64,000 bases of DNA from Metaruminococcus_A sp003150405 (GTDB lineage Bacteria > Bacillota > Clostridia > Oscillospirales > Ruminococcaceae). The notes below the pieces were generated by a model, which saw nothing but the letters and a program-made list of their open reading frames with translations, was not told where the DNA came from and did not search any database. Shown here one piece after another: positions 16,744 through 24,229 of this stretch. Positions within the stretch are counted from its first letter, which is position 1. Every line of letters starts with the position of its first letter. The DNA is taken from assembly GCA_902489745.1 (NCBI GenBank), contig CABUBB010000001.1, forward strand, positions 62,001 to 126,000, in the 5' to 3' direction. The position numbers were made by a program, and so were the translations under genes.

Positions 16744-16766
16744 TTGTTTGTACCCGAACAATTAAT

Positions 16767-16785
16767 AGAGGTTTAATTTACCTCT
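16767..16785. repeat. Second short palindrome between marR promoter and start codon
   Basis: AGAGGT, 7 bases, ACCTCT. It lies about 17 bases after the expected transcription start. Could be a second operator or a small RNA hairpin. Confidence 0.4.
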
Positions 16786-16801
16786 GAGGGGGAGTCTTTG
16801 A

Positions 16802-17227
16802 ATGGAAAAAGACTGTGGGATGTGGATTCATGTCTTGTCTCATAAGCTGAAAAAGCGCATGAACGCCAATGTGCAAAGTCTTGGAATCACTGGGGTGCAG
16901 AGCAGAATTATGCATTACATCCTTGTGAAGTGCCCGGATGGGCTGATATTCCAGCGCGATGTGGAACGGATTTTTGACATGAGCCGCTCCACTGCTACCG
17001 GCATCTTGCAGCTAATGGAAAAGAATGGCCTAATCCTGCGGGAAAGTGTGGCCAGCGACGCACGTCTGAAAAGCCTAATTCCTACCGAAAAGGCGGCACA
17101 GCTGGATGCACAGATTGGCGAATCGCTCCGTCAGACCGAACGGCTGCTAACACAGGGCTTGACCAATGAGCAGCTTGCGCTGTTTCGGGAAATTGCGGCA
17201 CGGATGTCTGCAAATTTGGACGAATAG
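16802..17227 (+). CDS. MarR-family transcriptional regulator
   Basis: 141 residues with a winged helix-turn-helix: the recognition helix region FDMSRSTATGILQLMEKNGLI and the wing SVASDARLKSLIPTEK. MarR proteins bind palindromic DNA as dimers and are released by small ligands. Ribosome site GAGGGGGAG. Upstream lies the 27-bp palindrome at its own promoter; downstream, 73 bases away, begins a two-gene ABC exporter. This is the common arrangement of a self-regulated drug or metabolite efflux operon. Confidence 0.88.
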   Translation: MEKDCGMWIHVLSHKLKKRMNANVQSLGITGVQSRIMHYILVKCPDGLIFQRDVERIFDMSRSTATGILQLMEKNGLILRESVASDARLKSLIPTEKAAQLDAQIGESLRQTERLLTQGLTNEQLALFREIAARMSANLDE

Positions 17228-17300
17228 CCGACGCCAAATATTCCATTGATTTTTTAACGCACCACAGAGGTGCAGGTCGAGTACAACAGGTTTTGGGGGA

Positions 17301-19058
17301 ATGTTACGTATGGTAAAAATGCTTGCTCGCAGTATTCGCGAGTACAAAAAGTCGGCAATTCTGACGCCGCTTTTGGTTATTGCTGAAGTTATTCTGGAGT
17401 GCATCATCCCGTTCATTATTGCGGAGTTAGTCAATCAAATGCAAGCTGGCTGTGGTATGGATGTTATTGTTCGTTATGGCGTCCAGTTGATTGCTATGGC
17501 GGTGTTGTCACTTGCTTTCGGTGTCGCGGCCGGCAACACCTGCGCTACAGCTTCTACGGGCTTTGCGCGCAATCTGCGCAAAGATATGTTTTACCGCATT
17601 CAGGATTACTCCTTTGAGAACATCGACAAATTTTCGGTGTCCAGTTTGGTGACTCGTATGACGACCGATGTGGTAAATGTGCAGATGGCATTTATGATGA
17701 TCATCCGTGTGGCTATCCGTGGTCCGTTAATGATGATCTTCTCATTTATTATGGGCTTTGCCATGGGCGGACGTTTGGCTCTGATCTTTCTGGTTACCAT
17801 TCCGTTGCTGGGGATTGGACTGGTGTTGGTCATTCGTAAAGCGACGCCGATTTTCCGCCGGGTATTCCGCAAATACGATGCACTTAACGACTCGGTGCAG
17901 GAAAATGTACAGGCTATGCGAGTTGTCAAAAGCTATGTGCGTGAAGACTATGAGAAAAAGAAATTTACCACTGCTGCAGAAGACGTTTGTAAAGACTTTA
18001 CCCGCGCGGAACGTATTATGGCGCTTAATAACCCCATGATGCAGTTCTGTGTATATGCCGGCATGGCGTTTGTACTTTCGTTTGGTTCCTATGCTGTCAT
18101 CACCAGCCAGGGCACCGAAATTGCTGTGGGGCAAATGTCTGCAATTCTGACCTACAGCTTCCAGATTTTAATGAGCTTGATGATGCTTTCTATGGTGTTT
18201 GTTATGATTACCATGTCGATGGAATCGGCCGAGCGTATTGTCGAAGTGCTGAAGGAGAGAAGCACCTTGACCAGCCCAGAAAATGCCCTTACCGAAGTAA
18301 AAGATGGCTCTATTGATTTTGACAACGTCAGCTTCAAGTATTCTAAAAAAGCAGAACGTATGGCGCTGTCTGGCGTGGATTTACATATTAAATCCGGAGA
18401 ACTGATTGGCGTTCTGGGCGGCACTGGTTCCTCCAAATCCACACTGGTGCAGCTGATTCCCCGCCTATACGACGTCACCGAAGGTTGCGTTAAGGTAGGC
18501 GGCGTAGATGTACGCCGGTATGATTTGGATTCGCTGCGCAATGATGTGGCTGTTGTGCTGCAAAAAAACGTGCTGTTTTCCGGCACCATTAAGGACAACC
18601 TGCGTTGGGGAAATCCTGACGCTACCGATGAAGAAATGCTGGAGGCTTGTAAGCTGGCGCAGGCCGATGAATTTATTCAGCAATTTCCGGACAAATATGA
18701 CACCTGGATTGAGCAGGGAGGCTCCAATGTCTCCGGCGGCCAAAAGCAGCGTCTGTGTATTGCGCGTGCGCTGCTCAAAAGGCCCAAGGTGTTGATTCTG
18801 GATGACTCCACCAGTGCTGTGGACACTCGTACCGATACTTTAATTCGCCAGGGTTTCCGTCAGTTTATCCCGGAGACCACCAAAATTATCATTGCGCAGC
18901 GCGTTGCTTCGGTACAGGATGCCGACCGCATCGTTGTCATGGACGGCGGACGTATCAGCGCGATTGGAAATCATGATGAATTGATGAAAACAAGTGAAAT
19001 TTATCGCGAGGTGTATACTTCCCAGAACAAGGCAGGTGATCAAGATGGCAAAGAATAA
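17301..19058 (+). CDS. ABC exporter half-transporter, degenerate-site partner
   Basis: 585 residues: a six-helix membrane domain (~1-320) then an ATPase domain. ATPase motifs deviate. Walker A is GGTGSSKST (Ser for the second Gly), the catalytic Glu is Asp (LILDDSTSAVD), and the switch His is Gln (IAQRVAS). The signature NVSGGQKQR is normal. These changes mark the partner that carries the Walker motifs of the non-hydrolysing site in heterodimeric exporters. A second ATG at 17310 is nearer the ideal spacing from GGGGGA and may be the true start. Overlaps its partner gene by 14 bases. Confidence 0.9.
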   Translation: MLRMVKMLARSIREYKKSAILTPLLVIAEVILECIIPFIIAELVNQMQAGCGMDVIVRYGVQLIAMAVLSLAFGVAAGNTCATASTGFARNLRKDMFYRIQDYSFENIDKFSVSSLVTRMTTDVVNVQMAFMMIIRVAIRGPLMMIFSFIMGFAMGGRLALIFLVTIPLLGIGLVLVIRKATPIFRRVFRKYDALNDSVQENVQAMRVVKSYVREDYEKKKFTTAAEDVCKDFTRAERIMALNNPMMQFCVYAGMAFVLSFGSYAVITSQGTEIAVGQMSAILTYSFQILMSLMMLSMVFVMITMSMESAERIVEVLKERSTLTSPENALTEVKDGSIDFDNVSFKYSKKAERMALSGVDLHIKSGELIGVLGGTGSSKSTLVQLIPRLYDVTEGCVKVGGVDVRRYDLDSLRNDVAVVLQKNVLFSGTIKDNLRWGNPDATDEEMLEACKLAQADEFIQQFPDKYDTWIEQGGSNVSGGQKQRLCIARALLKRPKVLILDDSTSAVDTRTDTLIRQGFRQFIPETTKIIIAQRVASVQDADRIVVMDGGRISAIGNHDELMKTSEIYREVYTSQNKAGDQDGKE

Positions 19059-20976
19059 AAATAAAGCGGCTCCTGCCACTACGGCTCGGGGCCAGCGTGC
19101 CCCAAAAGGGGTACTGCGCCGGTTGCTGCGCACGCTGTTTGAGTTCTACCCTGTGCTCCTGCCGCTCACAATGGTGTGTATTCTCATTAACGCCATTGTC
19201 AGTGCCATTCCGGCCGTGTTTATGCAGAACGTCATCGCCGTTGTAGATGAAAGTTACAGAAGCGGGGACTGGACATCTGTGGCTGGACGTATCCTCACCT
19301 ATGTGGCTGTATTGGTTGTGATGTATATCATCAGCCTGATTGCCGGTGCTTTTTACAGCCAGATGATGGCCATTATTACACAGGGCTCTTTGAAAAAACT
19401 ACGTCAAAAAATGTTTAGCCACATGCAGGATCTGCCTATTAAGTACTTTGACACCAATGGTCATGGCGATGTCATGAGTTATTATACCAATGACGTTGAC
19501 ACTCTTCGCCAGCTCATCAGTCAGAGTCTGCCGCAAATCACCATTTCTGCCATCACGTTGCTTGTGGTATTTGGCATTATGCTGTATTACAGCGTCGTCC
19601 TTGCGCTGCTGGTCGTTGCAGGTGTCATTGGCATGGCAATTGCGGCGCGGGCCATTACCAACCGCTCCTCGAAATACTTCCTGCGTCAGCAAGTTACAAT
19701 TGCCCAGGCTGAGTCATTTATGGAAGAAATGATGACCGGCCAGAAAGTAATTAAGGTGTTTTGCCATGAAGAGGGCGCCAAGGCCGACTTTGACAAGGTG
19801 AATGGTGAAATCTTTTATAATGCAAGAAACGGCAATCGTTTTGCCAACATTTTAATGCCTTTGCTGGGCAATATTGGTAACGTAATGTATGTTGTTGTGG
19901 CGTTGGTGGGCGGCGCACTGCTGCTGACGGATGTACCAAACATCAGCTTTTCTGGTCTGGCCTTCAGCATCAGCATTGTTGTTCCATTTTTGAATATGAC
20001 AAAGCAATTTGCCGGTTCTATTGGTCAGGTGTCAAATCAGGTAAATATGGTAATTATGGGCCTTGCTGGCGCGCACCGTATTTTTGCATTGCTGGATGAG
20101 GAACCGGAGGCTGACGAGGGTTATGTCACTTTGGTAAATGCAAAAGAGAATCCGGATGGCAGTCTCAGTGAATGCAAGGAACGCACTAATGTTTGGGCGT
20201 GGAAGCATCCGCACCACGACGGGACCATTACCTACACTCGCCTACAGGGTGATGTGCGCTTTTTTGATGTGGATTTCGGTTATACGTCGGAAAAAACAGT
20301 GCTACATAATATCACACTGTATGCGAAGCCCGGCCAGAAGGTGGCCTTTGTCGGTTCCACTGGAGCTGGTAAAACGACCATTACGAATTTGATTAACCGC
20401 TTTTATGATATTGAAGATGGAAAAATCCGTTATGATGGCATCAATATCAATAAAATCAAAAAGGCCGATTTACGCCGCAGTTTAGGGGTTGTACTTCAGG
20501 ATACCAACCTTTTTACCGGCACAGTAATGGAAAATATCCGCTACGGTAATCTTGATGCGAGCGACGAAGAATGCATTGCCGCGGCAAAGCTAGCCGGCGC
20601 CGACGACTTTATCTGCCGCCTGCCCGAGGGTTATAATACGATGTTGACAGGTAATGGTGCAAACCTCAGCCAAGGCCAGCGACAGCTTCTTGCCATTGCG
20701 CGTGCAGCTGTAGCTGATCCCCCTGTTATGATTATGGATGAGGCGACCAGCTCGATTGATACCCGCACCGAGGCTATCGTGCAGCGTGGCATGGATGCGT
20801 TGATGGCCGGACGTACCGTGTTTGTCATCGCACACCGTCTTTCTACTGTCCAGAACGCCAATGCTATTATGGTCTTGGATCATGGACGCATTATTGAGCG
20901 TGGTACCCATGAAGACCTTATCAAACAGAAGGGTACCTACTATCAGTTGTATACGGGCGCGCTGGAGCTAGATTAA
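19045..20976 (+). CDS. ABC exporter half-transporter, catalytic-site partner
   Basis: 643 residues from ATG 19045 (AGGTGATC upstream). A basic Ala/Lys-rich N-terminus precedes six membrane helices and an ATPase domain. Walker A is GSTGAGKTT, Walker B IMDEATSSID keeps the catalytic Glu, and the switch His is present in IAHRLST. The signature is altered to NLSQGQRQL. Because each ATP site uses the Walker motifs of one subunit and the signature of the other, this altered signature belongs to the same degenerate site as the partner's altered Walker motifs. About 60 extra residues (KENPDGSLSECKERTNVWAW region) lie between membrane and ATPase domains. Probably multidrug or peptide export; substrate unknown. 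Confidence 0.9.
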   Translation: MAKNKNKAAPATTARGQRAPKGVLRRLLRTLFEFYPVLLPLTMVCILINAIVSAIPAVFMQNVIAVVDESYRSGDWTSVAGRILTYVAVLVVMYIISLIAGAFYSQMMAIITQGSLKKLRQKMFSHMQDLPIKYFDTNGHGDVMSYYTNDVDTLRQLISQSLPQITISAITLLVVFGIMLYYSVVLALLVVAGVIGMAIAARAITNRSSKYFLRQQVTIAQAESFMEEMMTGQKVIKVFCHEEGAKADFDKVNGEIFYNARNGNRFANILMPLLGNIGNVMYVVVALVGGALLLTDVPNISFSGLAFSISIVVPFLNMTKQFAGSIGQVSNQVNMVIMGLAGAHRIFALLDEEPEADEGYVTLVNAKENPDGSLSECKERTNVWAWKHPHHDGTITYTRLQGDVRFFDVDFGYTSEKTVLHNITLYAKPGQKVAFVGSTGAGKTTITNLINRFYDIEDGKIRYDGININKIKKADLRRSLGVVLQDTNLFTGTVMENIRYGNLDASDEECIAAAKLAGADDFICRLPEGYNTMLTGNGANLSQGQRQLLAIARAAVADPPVMIMDEATSSIDTRTEAIVQRGMDALMAGRTVFVIAHRLSTVQNANAIMVLDHGRIIERGTHEDLIKQKGTYYQLYTGALELD

Positions 20977-21014
20977 TGTACTTGTGATCCGTTTATATTT
21001 TTACAAATAGTTTT

Positions 21015-21048
21015 ATCGGGATAACCTTATGGTTATCCCGATTTGTTT
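21015..21048 (+). terminator. Terminator of the marR-ABC operon
   Basis: 12-bp perfect stem ATCGGGATAACC / GGTTATCCCGAT with TTAT loop and T-rich tail. Near copy of the 15588 hairpin. Confidence 0.88.
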
Positions 21049-21158
21049 TAGAATGAGAATCCTTAGAAAAATAAATTTTTTGGAGCGGTTTTGCACCAAG
21101 AGTAATTTGGGCGAAGTAATATAGACCGGCGGGCTTTTTGAGGTTTTAAAATAGAGAA

Positions 21159-21668
21159 TTGGGGTATTCTCGTAACAAAAAATTAATTGGCATTACTTTA
21201 ACAGGAGAGGCTTCGGCTCCCATCGTTGTCCGTAATTTGGATGAAATGGATACGGACGAGCGCGCTGCACAGGTGCAAAAACTGCAAAAGGCAATCAACG
21301 CTCTTACGGTAGATACTTCAGATCTGGAATCTGCTTTGGAAAAGGCCGCGGCTGTAAATGAAATTCTTTACACGGCCGAAAGCTACGCGAAGCTGGAAGA
21401 AACCGTAGAAGCGGGAAAAGCGTTGCTGAACAGCAGTTCTACCGAACAAGAAGTTGCACAAGCGGCACAGGCAATCCTTGACGCTATCGACGCCCTGGTT
21501 TCAATTTCCTCCAGCGAAGGATGGGATGGAACCATTGTGAAAGAACCGATGCTGATCGGTGGAATAGCTTCTGTTCAAACAGCAGAAGAACTGGCGTGCA
21601 AATCAATGCAGGAAATACTGAAATTAAAACGATTTTCCTGCTTGAGGACATCAATCTCAACGGCAAAG
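21159..21668 (+). pseudogene. Fragment of a large surface protein (FIVAR-like repeat), frameshifted
   Basis: No good start codon or ribosome site. Residues ALTVDTSDLESALEKAAAVN and SYAKLEETVEAGKALLNSSS, ending QAILDAIDALV, look like a FIVAR helical module of exported cell-surface proteins. After VQTAEELA the frame breaks: the next frame continues with INAGNTEIKTIFLLEDINLN and GKE, which is what usually follows in such proteins, then stops at the junction with the next fragment. It is a remnant of one module from a much larger protein. Confidence 0.6.
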
Positions 21669-21669
21669 A

Positions 21670-21903
21670 GTGAACCCCCTGGACAAAAACAACTTGGAAT
21701 ACGGCATCACCATTGTTATGGTGCTCCATGACATCAACCGGTCTTTGTATTACAGCGATGAGATCGTCGCTATGAAGGACGGGAAGATAATTGCTCACGG
21801 CTTGCCGGAAGAAATCATCACAGGCGAGCTGGTAAAAAAGATCTACGACGTGAAGTTGGACATCCGCAGCGTGGACGGCAAGCCGTTCGTGATCCCGGTA
21901 TAG
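21670..21903 (+). pseudogene. C-terminal fragment of a siderophore-type ABC ATPase (FepC/FhuC-like)
   Basis: 77 residues with only the end of an ABC ATPase: the switch-His region GITIVMVLHDINRSLYYSDE and the typical tail DGKIIAHGLPEEIITGELV ending DGKPFVIPV. Walker A, signature and Walker B are absent. The fragment is joined directly to the surface-protein debris before it, so the junction near 21669 is a deletion or insertion boundary. It is followed 27 bases later by a DtxR regulator, consistent with descent from an iron-uptake gene cluster. It cannot work as a transporter subunit alone. Confidence 0.75.
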
Positions 21904-21929
21904 CGGAAAGGAAGGAGGATGCGGCTTCG

Positions 21930-22397
21930 ATGAAGCTCAGACGCACAACGGAAGATTACCTGAAAACCATTTACCTTTTGTCCCAAAAGACAGAAGTTCA
22001 CGGCGCATACATTGCGGAGGCGCTGGGGGTATCCAAGCCGACGGTTTCCGTTTCACTGAAAGGTTTGGAAAAGGAAGGCTATCTATTTTTGGACGACGAT
22101 CATGAGGTTCACTTGACTAGGTTAAGCCAGAAAGTGGCCCAGGCGACCTACGGGCGGCATCAGACCTTTCAAACCCTTTTGGAAAACCTGGGCGTAGACG
22201 GAAAAACAGCGGCGGCAGATGCTTGCCGGATGGAGCATGCTGTCAGTCCGGAGAGCTATCAGGCATTGAAGGAGTTCGCAGAAGGCCAAAAAAGTACAGT
22301 TCATCCACATAGCTTTTTTCACAGAAATACTGCTCCTTTACAATATTATTTATTATTTGACAACTTGGGTGCGATATGGTATTATACTGGAGATTAG
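21930..22397 (+). CDS. DtxR/MntR-family metal-dependent repressor with unusual C-terminal tail
   Basis: 155 residues. The helix-turn-helix TEDYLKTIYLLSQ and AYIAEALGVSKPTVSVSLKG, and metal/dimer region residues RHQTFQTLLENLGVDG, ACRMEHAVSPE, are those of iron or manganese repressors. No SH3-like third domain. The last ~35 residues (from KSTVHPHSFFHRN) do not resemble the family and are read from AT-rich DNA that holds the next operon's promoter, so the normal end may be lost. Candidate controller of the transport genes that follow, through the iron box at 22394-22412. Confidence 0.82.
   Translation: MKLRRTTEDYLKTIYLLSQKTEVHGAYIAEALGVSKPTVSVSLKGLEKEGYLFLDDDHEVHLTRLSQKVAQATYGRHQTFQTLLENLGVDGKTAAADACRMEHAVSPESYQALKEFAEGQKSTVHPHSFFHRNTAPLQYYLLFDNLGAIWYYTGD
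22357..22385 (+). promoter_or_regulatory. Promoter of the iron-island transporter operon
   Basis: TTGACA (22357-22362), 17 bases, TATTAT (22380-22385), lying inside the 3' end of the DtxR reading frame. Confidence 0.7.
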
Positions 22398-22412
22398 TTT
22401 TGGCTAACCAAA
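22394..22412 (+). promoter_or_regulatory. DtxR/IdeR-like iron box
   Basis: TTAGTTTTGGCTAACCAAA matches 16 of 19 positions of the classical iron box TTAGGTTAGGCTAACCTAA. It begins about where transcription should start, 8 bases after the -10 box, so binding would block the operon when iron is sufficient. A related half-match (TTTAGCTTTAACTAACTAG) follows at 22413-22431. Confidence 0.68.
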
Positions 22413-22489
22413 TTTAGCTTTAACTAACTAGATACCTGTAGCGGATTGCGTTGTTCGTCGCAGTGTACAAGCAAAGGCGGAAAACAAAA

Positions 22490-24229
22490 ATGATGATCAA
22501 CAAGCGGCTGATCGGAACGGTCAGCGAAAGTAAAAGGTACATAGCCGGGAACGTCATCTTGCAGTGGTGTTCCCTGGCGGCGAACATCGCCATGATGTTC
22601 AGCATTACCAACCTGTTTGCCGGTCTTTATTACGGCAATACTGCGTCCCATACCCTGTGGACAACGGGGGCCGTAGTTGTTCTGACGCTCCTTATCCGGT
22701 TCCTGTGTACCACCGGGGCCAGCCGGATGAGCTACTTGTCTTCCAAAGCAGTAAAGAAAACCCTGCGGGAGAGAATCTATGAAAAGCTGCTGCGGCTGGG
22801 CGTTTCCTACAAGGAACAGGTCAAGACCAGTGAAGTGGTGCAAGTGGCAGTAGAAGGCGTGGACCAGCTGGAAACCTATTTCGGCGCTTACCTGCCGCAG
22901 TTTTTTTACGCCATGCTGGCCCCGCTGACCCTGTTTGTGGTGCTCTGCTTTGTGAATGTTCCGGCGGCCATTGTGCTGCTGGTCTGCGTACCCCTCATTC
23001 CCATAGCCATTGCCGCAGTACAGACCTGGGCGAAAAAGCTGCTCTCCAAATACTGGGGGCAGTACACGGCGCTGGGCGATACCTTTTTAGAGAATTTGCA
23101 AGGCTTGACCACCCTGAAAATCTATCAGGCGGACGAATTCAAGAACAAAGAGATGAACGTGGAGGCCGAGAAGTTCCGCAAGATCACCATGAAGGTGCTG
23201 ACCATGCAATTAAACTCCATCACCATCATGGATTTGATTGCCTACGGCGGGGCGGCCCTCGGGGTGATTATGGCGGTGACCCAGTACATAGGGAATCACG
23301 TATCTCTCGCTGGATGCTTGCTCATTATTCTGCTGGCGGCGGACTTTTTCCTCCCCATGCGGCAACTCGGTTCCTTTTTCCATATCGCCATGAACGGCAT
23401 GGCGGCCAGCGACAAGATTTTCCGCCTGCTGGATTTGGAGGAAGCCGCGCCGAAAGAAACAAAAATTCCGGAAGATTGCTCGATTGCCTGTTCCGGACTG
23501 CGGTTTTCGTATGAGCCGGACCGGGAGATTCTGCATGGGATAGACTTGCAGTTCCCCCAGGGCAGCTTTACGGCGCTGGTGGGAGAAAGCGGCTGCGGAA
23601 AATCCACTATCGCTTCCATTCTGATGGGAAGGAACAAGGGCTATGAAGGTTTGGCTACGATTGGCGGCATTGACCTGAAGGAAATCAGCGAACATTCTTT
23701 GCTGCAAAATATTACCTACATCAGCCACCAGAGCTATCTGTTCAAAGGCACGGTGCGGGACAATCTGCGGATGGGAAGCCCTTCCGCTTCCAATGAAGAA
23801 TTGTGGGCGGTGCTGGATCGGGTGAACTTAGCCGCGTTTTTGAAATCCGAACAGGGACTTAATACTCCGCTGCTGGAAAAGGCATCGAATTTGTCCGGCG
23901 GGCAGTGCCAGCGCCTTGCGTTGGCAAGGGCGCTCTTACACGACAGCCCGGTATATATTTTCGATGAGGCCACCTCCAACATCGACGTGGAGAGCGAAAA
24001 CGACATCATGGCCGAGATACATAAGCTGGCAAAACGCAAAACGGTGATTCTCATTTCCCACCGGCTGGCGAATGTGGTGCAGGCGGACAACATCTATGTG
24101 CTGGAAAACGGCCGCGTTGCGGAAAGCGGCAGCCATGATGATTTACTCAAAAAACATGGCCTGTATGAACGGCTGTGGACAGCGCAGCAATCCCTGGAGA
24201 ACTACGGGAAGGAGGGCGGCGGAAAATGA
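22490..24229 (+). CDS. Exporter-fold ABC transporter subunit, iron-island pair, first
   Basis: 579 residues: six membrane helices (to ~310) and an ATPase domain with GESGCGKST, NLSGGQCQR, IFDEATSNID and ISHRLAN, all intact. The membrane domain (LAADFFLPMRQLGSFFHIAM) resembles CydD-type proteins. ATG 22490 has AAGGCGG upstream. Exporter-fold pairs in iron operons include IrtAB of mycobacteria, which imports siderophores, and SiaDE-like pairs next to streptococcal haem ECF genes (family knowledge). Direction and substrate here cannot be told from sequence. Overlaps the next gene by ATGA, so production is coupled. GC content is higher than in flanking chromosomal genes. Confidence 0.88.
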   Translation: MMINKRLIGTVSESKRYIAGNVILQWCSLAANIAMMFSITNLFAGLYYGNTASHTLWTTGAVVVLTLLIRFLCTTGASRMSYLSSKAVKKTLRERIYEKLLRLGVSYKEQVKTSEVVQVAVEGVDQLETYFGAYLPQFFYAMLAPLTLFVVLCFVNVPAAIVLLVCVPLIPIAIAAVQTWAKKLLSKYWGQYTALGDTFLENLQGLTTLKIYQADEFKNKEMNVEAEKFRKITMKVLTMQLNSITIMDLIAYGGAALGVIMAVTQYIGNHVSLAGCLLIILLAADFFLPMRQLGSFFHIAMNGMAASDKIFRLLDLEEAAPKETKIPEDCSIACSGLRFSYEPDREILHGIDLQFPQGSFTALVGESGCGKSTIASILMGRNKGYEGLATIGGIDLKEISEHSLLQNITYISHQSYLFKGTVRDNLRMGSPSASNEELWAVLDRVNLAAFLKSEQGLNTPLLEKASNLSGGQCQRLALARALLHDSPVYIFDEATSNIDVESENDIMAEIHKLAKRKTVILISHRLANVVQADNIYVLENGRVAESGSHDDLLKKHGLYERLWTAQQSLENYGKEGGGK

